A stretch of DNA of 64,000 nt from Neisseria flavescens (GTDB lineage: Bacteria; Pseudomonadota; Gammaproteobacteria; Burkholderiales; Neisseriaceae), in NCBI RefSeq assembly GCF_005221285.1, contig NZ_CP039886.1, forward strand, positions 1,674,001 to 1,738,000, given 5' to 3'. The notes under the pieces were generated by a model that saw only the letters and a list, made by a program, of their open reading frames with translations, did no database searches and had not been told where the DNA came from. Made by a program: the position numbers and the translations under genes. The stretch's first letter is position 1; the number at the start of each line of letters is the position of its first letter. This document shows positions 1-8,281 of this stretch, piece after piece.

Positions 1-542
1 GTCATTCACATGGCGAGTTGAACCACACACTTCACAAAAAAGCGAAAGAAGTTTTGACCGCACTTGGACACAATGTACAAGAAACCGTGATTGATGCCGG
101 CTATGATGTTGAAGCAGAAATTGAAAAATTCTTGTGGATGGATGCCGTGATTTGGCAGATGCCAGGTTGGTGGATGCACGAGCCTTGGACAGTGAAAAAA
201 TACATAGACGAAGTATTAACCAGCGGACACGGCAAGCTTTACCACAGCGATGGCCGTCATCGTGTTAGCCCAACTGAAGGCTACGGCACAGGTGGCTTGT
301 TGCAAGGCAAAAAACACATGCTTTCACTTACTTGGAATGCTCCGATTGAAGCCTTCACCCGCGAAGGCGACTTCTTTGAAGGCAAAGGTGTGGATGCTTT
401 GTATATGCACTTCCACAAACTTAACGAGTTCATCGGCTTGAGCCGTCTGCCGACATTCTTATGTAACGATGTGATTAAAAATCCACAAGTAGAAAAATAC
501 TTAACCGATTACCAAGCACACTTGGAAAAAGTATTCGGATAA
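1..542 (+). CDS. mdaB: NAD(P)H:quinone oxidoreductase, MdaB family (5' end outside window)
   Basis: C-terminal part of a flavodoxin-fold quinone reductase that would reduce quinones by two electrons using NAD(P)H and FAD. The open frame runs in from the left edge with codons starting at base 3, so the TTG at 18 is not a real start. Family landmarks seen are PGWWMHEPW, the GYGTGG loop and the FFEGKGVDALYMHFHKLNEF region close to the usual C terminus. The coding sequence contains a Haemophilus-type uptake signal (ACCGCACTT at 57-65), and its 3' flank carries two more Pasteurellaceae-type signals, with no neisserial signal nearby. I infer acquisition from Pasteurellaceae. Family assignment is strong; the physiological substrate is not shown by the sequence. 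Confidence 0.85.
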   Translation, partial: HSHGELNHTLHKKAKEVLTALGHNVQETVIDAGYDVEAEIEKFLWMDAVIWQMPGWWMHEPWTVKKYIDEVLTSGHGKLYHSDGRHRVSPTEGYGTGGLLQGKKHMLSLTWNAPIEAFTREGDFFEGKGVDALYMHFHKLNEFIGLSRLPTFLCNDVIKNPQVEKYLTDYQAHLEKVFG

Positions 543-560
543 TTTCACAATATTAGTTTA

Positions 561-590
561 GAAGGTGAGCATTTTTGCTCACCTTTTTTA
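561..590 (+). terminator. Rho-independent terminator after mdaB
   Basis: The stem AAGGTGAGC / GCTCACCTT with a short T-rich loop is followed by a run of Ts, 20 bases after the mdaB stop. It lacks the neisserial uptake core used in most terminators here, fitting a foreign origin of this end. Confidence 0.8.
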
Positions 591-653
591 TTTCAAACGC
601 TTATTAAATCCCCAGATAGGGAGAGGAAGATGAATAGACTGAGTTTAGATAAA

Positions 654-711
654 ACAAGCGGTCAAGTTTTGACGGAGATTTGCAAAAACACCTAAAAATT
701 TGACCGCACTT
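654..711. repeat. Pasteurellaceae-type uptake signals as an inverted pair
   Basis: ACAAGCGGT at 654-662 (the Actinobacillus pleuropneumoniae-type signal) is followed by ACCGCACTT at 703-711 (reverse complement of the Haemophilus influenzae signal AAGTGCGGT). Both have the usual flanking GTCAA-TTT bases, so they face each other as an inverted pair. A third copy is at 57-65 inside mdaB. The rest of 543-869 holds the mdaB terminator and the sstT leader; nothing else is recognised there. Confidence 0.75.
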
Positions 712-869
712 TAAAATAAAAAGATCTAAACATCCTCAATTTGAAACTGCTTAAATGCAAACTTTGATGCTGTTTTTGTGAAGTGTGCATGAAAACCTCG
801 CCGACAAATGATTTTTATTTTAGAATGTAAGACTTTTTTAACATATCTTTAAATTGTGAAGGAACGGAT

Positions 870-2099
870 ATGGCAAGTGGCAATCCGATTTTGAACGCGC
901 TCAATCGCGTCAGCCTGGTGGCGCAAATCGCCATCGGCTTGGTTTTAGGTATTCTTGTGGGTGCAGTTTCGCCGCAAGTCGGTATCAGCGCAGGACTGCT
1001 GGGCAGCCTGTTTGTTGGTGCGCTTAAGGCTATCGCACCGATTTTGGTATTTGTTTTGGTGACTGCCGCCATTGCGCAACACCAAAAAGGCAATCAGGCC
1101 TACATCAAACCGATTTTGATTTTGTATATTTTCGGTACGTTTGCCGCGGCCGTGGTGGCAGTTATTGCCAGTATGGCATTCCCGACCACGCTGATTCTGC
1201 GTACGGCCGGCGATGTATCCGTTGCGCCGCCTTCCGGCATTGTCGAAGTATTGAAAACGCTGCTGATGAATTTGGTGGCCAACCCGATTAACGCGCTGGC
1301 CAATGCCAACTATATCGGCATTTTGGCTTGGGCTTTGGTATTGGGCGCGGCTTTGCGCCATCACGGTTCGGATACGACCCGCCAAGTGGCGGCCGATTTG
1401 GCCGATACCGTTTCGACCGTTGTGAAATGGATTATCCGTTTTGCGCCGCTGGGTATTTTCGGCTTGGTGTCTTCTACCATTGCGGAAACCGGTTTTGAAG
1501 CGCTTGCCGGTTATATGCAGCTGTTGGCCGTATTACTCGGCTGTATGCTGTTTATTGCTTTGGTGGTCAACCCAATTATTGTGTGGTCGCAAATCCGCCG
1601 CAACCCTTTCCCGCTGGTGTTTACCTGCCTGCGCGAAAGTGGCGTTTATGCCTTCTTTACCCGTTCTTCCGCCGCCAATATCCCTGTGAACATGGCATTG
1701 GCGAAAAAACTGGGCCTGCACGAAGACACTTACTCCATCTCCATTCCATTGGGTGCAACCATCAATATGGCCGGTGCGGCAATCACCATTACCGTTTTGG
1801 CGATGGCTGCGGCGCACACGCAAGGCATACAGGTTGATTTTGCCACCGCCTTGTTGTTGAGCCTGGTGGCGACGGTCAGCGCGTGCGGCGCGTCCGGCGT
1901 GGCGGGCGGTTCGCTGCTGCTGATTCCTTTGGCGTGCAGCCTGTTCGGTATCGATAACGATGTGGCCATGCAGGTGGTTGCCGTCGGCTTCATTATCGGC
2001 GTGATTCAGGATTCGGCGGAAACTGCGCTGAACTCTTCGACCGACGTTTTGTTTACCGCTGCCGCCGATTTGGGCCGACAGAGGAACCGGGCGGAATAA
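870..2099 (+). CDS. sstT: Serine/threonine:sodium symporter SstT
   Basis: A 409-residue inner-membrane transporter of the dicarboxylate/amino acid:cation symporter family that imports L-serine and L-threonine with sodium. Length matches SstT. Seen are repeated hydrophobic segments, the serine-rich re-entrant motif FFTRSSAANIPVN in the middle, and the NMAGAAI and GASGVAGGSLLLIPLA segments that form the substrate and cation site in this fold. The ATG at 870 follows an AAGGAAC ribosome site. It is followed by an AT-type uptake-sequence hairpin and then nhba in the same direction. Nothing odd within the gene. Confidence 0.93.
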   Translation: MASGNPILNALNRVSLVAQIAIGLVLGILVGAVSPQVGISAGLLGSLFVGALKAIAPILVFVLVTAAIAQHQKGNQAYIKPILILYIFGTFAAAVVAVIASMAFPTTLILRTAGDVSVAPPSGIVEVLKTLLMNLVANPINALANANYIGILAWALVLGAALRHHGSDTTRQVAADLADTVSTVVKWIIRFAPLGIFGLVSSTIAETGFEALAGYMQLLAVLLGCMLFIALVVNPIIVWSQIRRNPFPLVFTCLRESGVYAFFTRSSAANIPVNMALAKKLGLHEDTYSISIPLGATINMAGAAITITVLAMAAAHTQGIQVDFATALLLSLVATVSACGASGVAGGSLLLIPLACSLFGIDNDVAMQVVAVGFIIGVIQDSAETALNSSTDVLFTAAADLGRQRNRAE

Positions 2100-2107
2100 A
2101 CCAAGCT

Positions 2108-2143
2108 ATGCCGTCTGAAGCCCGTTTGGCGTTCAGATGGCAT
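2108..2143 (+). terminator. AT-type uptake sequence with degenerate partner, terminator of sstT
   Basis: ATGCCGTCTGAA at 2108-2119 pairs with TTCAGATGGCAT (one mismatch) at 2132-2143, followed by ATTTTTA. This is the AT form, whereas most copies in the window are the AG form. Between here and nhba is only a GC-rich hairpin around 2208-2235. Confidence 0.6.
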
Positions 2144-2353
2144 ATTTTTACAATTTTATAGGCATACGGCGGAAACAATATTTATTGAATATGTTTCAAC
2201 ACACAGGGCGGCACATAAAGCACCGCCCTATGTGTTGCCCTGATTTGGAAGGGTTGCGCCCTTCCCAAATAAAGTCTGATTCCACCGCCCGAAGGACGGA
2301 TGTCCAAGTGGCGGGGTTTAAACCAAAAAGGAAATACGATGAAGGAGATGATG

Positions 2354-3772
2354 ATGTTTAAACGCAACGTAATCGCAATGGCTTGTATTTTTGCCCTTTC
2401 AGCCTGCGGGGGCGGCGGTGGCGGATCGCCCGATGTCAAGTCGGCGGACACGCTGTCAAAACCTGTCGCCCCTGTTGTTTCTGAAAAAGAGACAGAGGCA
2501 AAGGAAGATGCGCCACAGGCAGGTTCTCAAGGACAGGGCGCGCCATCCGCACAAGGCAGTCAAGATATGGCGGCGGTTTCGGAAGAAAATACAGGCAATG
2601 GCGGTGCGGCAACAGCGGATAATCCCAAAAATGAAGACGAGGGGGCGCAAGATGATATGCCGCAAAAAGCCGCCGGTACAGACAGTTCGACACCGAATCA
2701 CACCCCGGCTCCGAATATGCCGGCCGGAAATATGGAAAACCAACCGGATATGGCAAATACGGCGGACAGAATGCAGGGGGACGATCCGTCGGCAGGGGAA
2801 AATGCCGGCAATACGGCTGCCCAAGGTGCAAATCAAGTCGGAAACAATCAAGCCGCCGGTTCTTCAGATCCCATCCCCGCGTCAAACCCTGCCACTACGA
2901 ATAGCGGCGGCGATTTTGGAAGGACGAACGTGGCTAATGGCATCAAACTTGACGGGCCGTCGCAAAATATAACCTTGACCCATTGTAAAGACACAGTATG
3001 CGGTAGCAATTTCTTAGCTGAAGAAGCACCGTCAAAATCAGAATTTGAATCGTTAGATGATTCTGGGCGAATTAATAAATATAAAAAAGATGGACAGGAT
3101 AAATTTACTAATTTGGTTGCGACAGAAGTTAAAGCTAATGGAACTAACAAATATGTCATCATTTATAAAGACAAGTCCACTTCATCTGCGCGAGTTAGGC
3201 GTTCTGCACGGTCGAGGAGGTCGCTTCCCGCCGAGATGCCGCTAATCCCCGTCAATCAGGCGGATACGCTGATTGTCGATGGGGAGGCGGTCAGCCTGAC
3301 GGGGCATTCCGGCAATATCTTCGCGCCCGAAGGAAATTACCGGTATCTGACTTACGGGGCGGAAAAATTGCCCGGCGGATCGTATGCCCTCCGTGTGCAA
3401 GGCGAACCTTCAAAAGGCGAAATGCTTGCGGGCGCGGCCGTGTACAACGGCGAAGTGCTGCATTTCCATACGGAAAACGGCCGCTCGTACCCGACCAGGG
3501 GCAGGTTTGCCGCAAAAGTCGATTTCGGCAGCAAATCTGTGGACGGCATTATCGACAGCGGCGATGATTTGCATATGGGTACGCAAAAATTCAAAGCCGC
3601 CATCAATGGAAACAGCTTTAAGGGGACTTGGACGGAAAATGGCGGCGGGGATGTTTCCGGAAGGTTTTACGGCCCGGCCGGCGAGGAAGTGGCGGGAAAA
3701 TACAGCTATCGCCCAACAGATGCGGAAAAGGGCGGATTCGGCGTGTTTGCCGGCAAAAAAGAGCAGGATTGA
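2354..3772 (+). CDS. nhba: Neisserial heparin-binding antigen NHBA (GNA2132), surface lipoprotein
   Basis: A 472-residue outer-membrane lipoprotein known in meningococcus to bind heparin and contribute to serum resistance. The lipoprotein signal ends in LSAC, followed by a poly-Gly stretch. Next come a long low-complexity region rich in Gln, Asn, Ala and acidic residues, an Arg-rich motif at residues 280-292 (RVRRSARSRRSLP) where heparin binds, and a C-terminal beta-barrel domain ending GKKEQD. In-frame ATGs lie at 2339, 2348, 2351 and 2354; I chose 2354 because MFKR starts the canonical signal peptide, but 2339 cannot be excluded. The stretch just before the Arg motif differs from the common meningococcal form as I recall it, while the C terminus looks nearly identical. 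The AT-type uptake sequence upstream suggests exchange with the meningococcal group. Confidence 0.95.
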   Translation: MFKRNVIAMACIFALSACGGGGGGSPDVKSADTLSKPVAPVVSEKETEAKEDAPQAGSQGQGAPSAQGSQDMAAVSEENTGNGGAATADNPKNEDEGAQDDMPQKAAGTDSSTPNHTPAPNMPAGNMENQPDMANTADRMQGDDPSAGENAGNTAAQGANQVGNNQAAGSSDPIPASNPATTNSGGDFGRTNVANGIKLDGPSQNITLTHCKDTVCGSNFLAEEAPSKSEFESLDDSGRINKYKKDGQDKFTNLVATEVKANGTNKYVIIYKDKSTSSARVRRSARSRRSLPAEMPLIPVNQADTLIVDGEAVSLTGHSGNIFAPEGNYRYLTYGAEKLPGGSYALRVQGEPSKGEMLAGAAVYNGEVLHFHTENGRSYPTRGRFAAKVDFGSKSVDGIIDSGDDLHMGTQKFKAAINGNSFKGTWTENGGGDVSGRFYGPAGEEVAGKYSYRPTDAEKGGFGVFAGKKEQD

Positions 3773-3990
3773 TGCCGATGCCGCCCGAAGCGCAGGTATT
3801 CATTACGGCGGGACGGCGCGTTCAAACCATCAAACAAGCCCCCGAAGAGAGCTGAATCCCCAAATCCGGCACTGAAATTGCCGCGCGTATCGGCGGCATC
3901 CCGCCGCCGTCCGGGGAAACTGTCGGCAGCAGCCTTCCGCAGACTCCCCGCCCGCCTTTTCCGGGCTGTTGAAATATGGAAATAAAGCAC

Positions 3991-4018
3991 AGGCCGTCTG
4001 AGAAGTTTCAGACGGCCT
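3991..4018. terminator. Inverted uptake-sequence terminator after nhba
   Basis: AGGCCGTCTGA and TCAGACGGCCT face each other across a short loop, followed by TTTGTTTTG. The 218 bases between nhba and this hairpin, and the 172 bases from it to the next gene, show no gene I can support. Confidence 0.75.
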
Positions 4019-4190
4019 TTGTTTTGGGCAAAGAAAAGGAATTTTTAGATGGCTAAGCCGAGAGATTGGTTTGGTCGGACTGACGGTATCCGCTGTCATC
4101 AGTTGGATTTTTCCCGTAAAATACAGTCTTGAATGTATTTGAACACCTCTTTTCAGACGGCCTGACCGTCTTATCACATTTGCAAAAACA

Positions 4191-6047
4191 ATGATTAAAA
4201 AAATATTCTCATGGTTCGAGTCCCGCATCGACCCTTATCCGGAAGCAGCGCCGAAAACGCCAGAAAAAGGGTTGTGGCGGTTTATTTGGAGCAACATTGA
4301 AGGCGTGCGCAAATGGATTGCCGTGTTGGCCGTGTTTACGGTCGGCGTCGGCATCATGGAAGCCTTGATGTTTCAATTTATGGGCAAGGTGGTCGACTGG
4401 CTCGGCGCTTATACGCCGCAAACGCTTTTTGTTGAAAAAGGCCATGCCTTAATCGGCATGATGGCCATGGTGGCATTTTTTGCCGTTTGGACCTTTTTCG
4501 CGTCCAGTGTGCGCCTGCAAACCCTGCAAGGCGTGTTCCCCATGCGCCTGCGCTGGAATTTCCACCGCCTGATGCTGGGTCAAAGTCTGGGCTTTTATCA
4601 GGACGAATTTGCAGGACGCGTGTCCGCCAAAGTGATGCAGACCGCGCTGGCGCTGCGTGATGTCGTGATGACCGTCGCCGATATGGTTGTGTATGTGCTG
4701 GTGTACTTCATTACTTCCGGCGTGATTCTGTCCTCATTTGATGCTTGGCTTATTTTGCCGTTTATCTGCTGGATGATTGGATTCGCCACGATTATGCGCT
4801 TCCTGATTCCCAAACTCGGCAAAACCGCTTCACGCCAGGCCGATGCGCGCTCGTTGATGACCGGCCGCATTACCGACGCCTACTCCAATATCGCCACCGT
4901 CAAACTCTTCTCCCACGGCGCGCGCGAAGCCGCCTATGCCAAGCAGTCGATGGAAGAGTTTATGGTGACCGTCCATGCCCAAATGCGGTTGGCTACGCTG
5001 CTGCACACCTGCAGCTTTATCGTCAACAGCTCGTTGACCGTCGGCACAACCGCCTTGGGCATTTGGCTTTGGTATCACGGCCAAGTCGGCGTGGGCGCGG
5101 TAGCCACCGCCACGGCCATGGCATTGCGTGTGAACGGTTTGTCGCAATACATCATGTGGGAGTCTGCCCGATTGTTTGAAAACATCGGTACTGTCAACGA
5201 CGGCATGGCGACCCTGTCCAAACCCCACACCATCCTCGACAAACCGCAAGCCTTGCCGCTGAAAGTAACCCGAGGCGAAATCAAGTTTGAACACGTTGAT
5301 TTTTCCTACGAAGCAGGCAAACCGCTCCTTAACGGCTTTAATCTGAACATCAAACCCGGCGAAAAAGTCGGCTTGATCGGCCGTAGCGGCGCGGGCAAAT
5401 CCACCATCGTCAACCTGCTCCTGCGCTTTTACGAACCGCAAAGCGGCACGATTTCGATCGACGGACAAACCGTGGACAGCGTTACCCAAGAAAGCCTGCG
5501 TGCCCAAATCGGTTTGGTGACACAAGATACCTCCCTGCTGCACCGCTCCGTCCGTGACAACATTATCTATGGCCGTCCCGATGCGACCGAAGCCGAGATG
5601 ATTTCCGCCGCCGAACGCGCCGAGGCCGCCGGTTTTATTCCTAACTTAAGCGATGCCAAAGGCCGACGCGGCTATGATGCACACGTCGGCGAACGCGGCG
5701 TGAAACTTTCCGGCGGCCAACGCCAACGCATCGCCATCGCTCGTGTCATGCTCAAAGATGCGCCGATTCTGTTGCTTGACGAAGCCACCAGCGCACTCGA
5801 CTCCGAAGTCGAAGCCGCCATCCAAGAAAGCCTCGACAAAATGATGGAAGGCAAAACCGTGATTGCCATCGCCCACCGCCTCTCCACCATTGCCGCGATG
5901 GACCGCCTCATTGTCTTAGACAAAGGCCGCATCATCGAAGAAGGCAGCCACACCGAGTTGCTCGAGAAACAAGGCCTGTATGCCAAACTTTGGGCGCACC
6001 AAAGTGGCGGCTTCTTGAGTGAACATGTCGAGTGGGAAAACAATTAA
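4191..6047 (+). CDS. ABC exporter half-transporter (fused membrane and ATPase domains)
   Basis: A 618-residue protein with an N-terminal six-helix exporter membrane domain (roughly residues 35-330) and a C-terminal ATPase, so it probably works as a homodimer exporting a lipid, peptide or drug-like substrate across the inner membrane. ATPase motifs are complete: Walker A GRSGAGKST at 397-405, signature LSGGQ at 506-510, Walker B LLLDE with D530/E531, and the switch histidine H562. It resembles the MsbA/ATM1-type exporters, but nothing fixes the substrate, so no symbol is given. It stands alone between nhba and two small secreted proteins, followed by a single uptake sequence near 6069. Confidence 0.88.
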   Translation: MIKKIFSWFESRIDPYPEAAPKTPEKGLWRFIWSNIEGVRKWIAVLAVFTVGVGIMEALMFQFMGKVVDWLGAYTPQTLFVEKGHALIGMMAMVAFFAVWTFFASSVRLQTLQGVFPMRLRWNFHRLMLGQSLGFYQDEFAGRVSAKVMQTALALRDVVMTVADMVVYVLVYFITSGVILSSFDAWLILPFICWMIGFATIMRFLIPKLGKTASRQADARSLMTGRITDAYSNIATVKLFSHGAREAAYAKQSMEEFMVTVHAQMRLATLLHTCSFIVNSSLTVGTTALGIWLWYHGQVGVGAVATATAMALRVNGLSQYIMWESARLFENIGTVNDGMATLSKPHTILDKPQALPLKVTRGEIKFEHVDFSYEAGKPLLNGFNLNIKPGEKVGLIGRSGAGKSTIVNLLLRFYEPQSGTISIDGQTVDSVTQESLRAQIGLVTQDTSLLHRSVRDNIIYGRPDATEAEMISAAERAEAAGFIPNLSDAKGRRGYDAHVGERGVKLSGGQRQRIAIARVMLKDAPILLLDEATSALDSEVEAAIQESLDKMMEGKTVIAIAHRLSTIAAMDRLIVLDKGRIIEEGSHTELLEKQGLYAKLWAHQSGGFLSEHVEWENN

Positions 6048-6173
6048 ACGCTTGGAAAGAAGATAAAAGGCCGTCTGAAAAAAACAATAATTTAGATCGT
6101 GCTTAATTTGATGTCATGAATTAAAATGGTTATGTAATTCAACGATAATTTACGCTAACTTTAGAAAGACAAT

Positions 6174-6821
6174 ATGAAACGATCTATCAAATATTTGAGT
6201 ATGGCTGTATTTGCACTTGCAGCGAATGCATGGGCAGGAAGTGTGGAAGAAGAGTTGCTGAATGCATTTGTAAAATGTGATGCATCTATGTTTGATATCT
6301 TGAAAAACAAGCAGGAGCAATTGAGTAAATATGCTCCGATTGAGAAAGTAGGAAAGACTGCACGTTTTCAGTTAGGTAGTGCCGATGAAGATGGGAAAAG
6401 ACAGGTCATCTTCAATAAACCGATAATATTAAACGGCATACGTTTTGTTAGTTTCGATACAATATATTCGGAATTTCCATTTAATGAGACCGGTAAAAAT
6501 CCTGTTTTTTATTTCTGGGGGTTTGAGGTCGAAGAAGCACGGGCTGCTGATTTGGTGGTCAAGTTCCCGCAATGGGGGTTGAAACCGATGGGTAAAAACT
6601 TCGCAACGCCTTCACAAATTATTATTAACAGTCACCAGTCTGTACGCTGGCAACCTAATATGCAAGCAACGACTGGTTCGATACCGGCGAAAAATACAGT
6701 AGAAAAATTGCTGATCTTGGAAGAGAGTAATGGTAAAACTTCTCTCTACTGCACTATTCAGGGTTATCCGAACGACAAATTGATTCGTCGTGAACGACTT
6801 GATCTAATCGGAGGAAAGTAA
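6174..6821 (+). CDS. Putative secreted protein, unknown function
   Basis: A 215-residue protein not recognised as any named family. Residues 1-22 form a typical signal peptide (basic start, hydrophobic core, ANAWA cleavage site), so it should be exported to the periplasm or beyond. The mature part has only two cysteines (near residues 36 and 195), possibly one disulfide, and no transmembrane segment. It ends one base before the next ATG, and AGGAAAG just before its stop serves as that gene's ribosome site, so the two are co-transcribed and probably translationally coupled. The pair is less GC-rich than its neighbours. Confidence 0.8.
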   Translation: MKRSIKYLSMAVFALAANAWAGSVEEELLNAFVKCDASMFDILKNKQEQLSKYAPIEKVGKTARFQLGSADEDGKRQVIFNKPIILNGIRFVSFDTIYSEFPFNETGKNPVFYFWGFEVEEARAADLVVKFPQWGLKPMGKNFATPSQIIINSHQSVRWQPNMQATTGSIPAKNTVEKLLILEESNGKTSLYCTIQGYPNDKLIRRERLDLIGGK

Positions 6822-6822
6822 A

Positions 6823-7314
6823 ATGAAAAAGTTAGCTGTTTTTTTGATGACGATTTGTTTGCCAATCTCAGTATTTGCCGATAAGCCAAGATTTTTGCCA
6901 ATGCTGGATGGTGCTCAGAGTCGTGTTTATGCAGATATGGAAAGTATCAAGAATCATCCTCACAATCCAAATTTGTTAGTATATGATGTGATAACTAATT
7001 TTGATGATACGAATAAAAATTTGGCAGGTACTTCCATGATAGAGAAGCACTATCTGGATTGTCTGAACAGGATTGATATTATGAATCCGGAGCCGGTAAA
7101 ACTATACAGTCGTCATTTCGGGAAAGGGAAATTATTGCATGAGATCCCAAGGGAATCTGAACGGTTTGAAATGAAAGAGATTTCGATGATGAGTATACTA
7201 TCTGCTACTGTGTGTAGTGTCGGCGGCCATAATTTTGGTGGTAATCCGAATGCTTTAGAAGATATGGGAAAAGCGTTGGATAAAATGGATAAGAAGAAAG
7301 ATCGAAAAAGATAA
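6823..7314 (+). CDS. Putative secreted protein, possibly related to surface-adhesin protein E family
   Basis: A 163-residue protein with a clear signal peptide (about residues 1-19, ending VFA). The pattern VYADMESI, then YDVITNF, a DCLNR motif and a late VCSVGG cysteine loosely resembles the Haemophilus protein E-like family (two cysteines bridging the strands), but this match is by eye and weak. The tail is rich in Lys, Asp and Met. It is the second gene of a two-gene unit and is closed by an uptake-sequence hairpin. Real gene: likely. Function: unknown. Confidence 0.72.
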   Translation: MKKLAVFLMTICLPISVFADKPRFLPMLDGAQSRVYADMESIKNHPHNPNLLVYDVITNFDDTNKNLAGTSMIEKHYLDCLNRIDIMNPEPVKLYSRHFGKGKLLHEIPRESERFEMKEISMMSILSATVCSVGGHNFGGNPNALEDMGKALDKMDKKKDRKR

Positions 7315-7320
7315 ATCTCA

Positions 7321-7350
7321 AGGCCGTCTGAAAACATTTTCAGACGGCCT
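7321..7350. terminator. Inverted uptake-sequence terminator between convergent genes
   Basis: AGGCCGTCTGAA and TTCAGACGGCCT in inverted orientation, T-rich on the right. It lies between the plus-strand secreted-protein pair and the minus-strand LOG gene and could stop transcription both ways. Confidence 0.8.
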
Positions 7351-7411
7351 TTATTAATGAATCAAAGGACAGGCGGGATAACCGCCCTTTGTTAGTTGAA
7401 GCCTTAGTTTT

Positions 7412-8140
7412 TTACAGCCCCAGCGACCAAGCATTTTGGTGTTCGGACAAATCTTCCAAGCGGTTTTCGTAATGGGCGAAGATTTCTTCGATGATTTCGT
7501 CTTCGTCGTCGATGACGCGGATCAGGTTCAAATCCTCTTCCAAAATCAGGTTTCTGCCCAACAACTGCTCGCGTATCCAGTCCAACAGACCCGCCCAAAA
7601 TGCTTTGCCCACTAAGATAATCGGGCGGTCGGGCGTTTTACCGGTTTGCACCAAGGTCAGGCTTTCAAACAATTCGTCCAATGTGCCGAAACCGCCGGGC
7701 ATGACGACATACGCCACGGCGTGTTTGACGAACATGACTTTGCGCGGGAAAAAGTGTTGGAATTTAATCGACAAATCCTGATACGGATTGGCTTTTTGCT
7801 CGTGCGGCAATACGATATTCAGCCCCACTGCCGGACTTGCGCCTGCAAACGCCCCTTTGTTGGCCGCTTCCATAATGCCCGGCCCTCCGCCGGAAATGAC
7901 GGAAAATCCGGCATCCGACAGTTTGCGTGCCAAGCGTAATGTGAACTCGTAGTCGGAATGGTTTTCGGGCGTACGCGCGCTGCCGTAAATGCTGACGGCT
8001 GGCTGAATGGCGCGCAATTCTTCGCCGGCTTCGACAAATTCGGAAATAATCTTCAATACATGATACGACTCGCGCGCCTGAATATCGCGGCGGGTTTCGT
8101 CGGGCAGCATGGGTTTGGGCAGTTTTTTGAGCAGGCTCAC
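7412..8140 (-). CDS. LOG family protein (TIGR00730), nucleoside 5'-monophosphate phosphoribohydrolase-like
   Basis: A 242-residue Rossmann-like protein often mislabelled lysine decarboxylase. Members cleave the N-glycosidic bond of AMP-type nucleotides (cytokinin-activating LOG enzymes and PpnN relatives). The two diagnostic motifs are present: GGGPGIMEA near residues 84-92 and PGGFGTLDE near 147-155, whose Arg/Glu residues form the active site. Single gene, convergent with the secreted-protein pair and divergent from truC. The in vivo substrate is not determined by sequence. Confidence 0.88.
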   Translation of the reverse strand: MSLLKKLPKPMLPDETRRDIQARESYHVLKIISEFVEAGEELRAIQPAVSIYGSARTPENHSDYEFTLRLARKLSDAGFSVISGGGPGIMEAANKGAFAGASPAVGLNIVLPHEQKANPYQDLSIKFQHFFPRKVMFVKHAVAYVVMPGGFGTLDELFESLTLVQTGKTPDRPIILVGKAFWAGLLDWIREQLLGRNLILEEDLNLIRVIDDEDEIIEEIFAHYENRLEDLSEHQNAWSLGL

Positions 8141-8281
8141 GGCTTTTCCTTCGTGTTTTTGTGTGCGGTATTGTAACCCGAAAGGGGCTGGCCGTCTGAA
8201 AGTTGGGTTTTGGCGGCAAGTGTGTCTGCCACATTTTCAAAAGCCCGTTACAATATCTGCTTTTATTTTTACTGCTTTGCC

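Noticed and set aside
2300..2353. Earlier nhba start giving an 18-residue extension
   Set aside because: It would bury the lipoprotein signal behind a charged extension; MFKR at 2354 is the canonical start.
3773..3990. Possible gene between nhba and its terminator
   Set aside because: Open frames there are short, start without ribosome sites and continue out of the nhba 3' end in other frames.
8210..8281. N-terminal extension of truC
   Set aside because: Residues before MLDIIHRD lack family similarity and the codons look like leader sequence.
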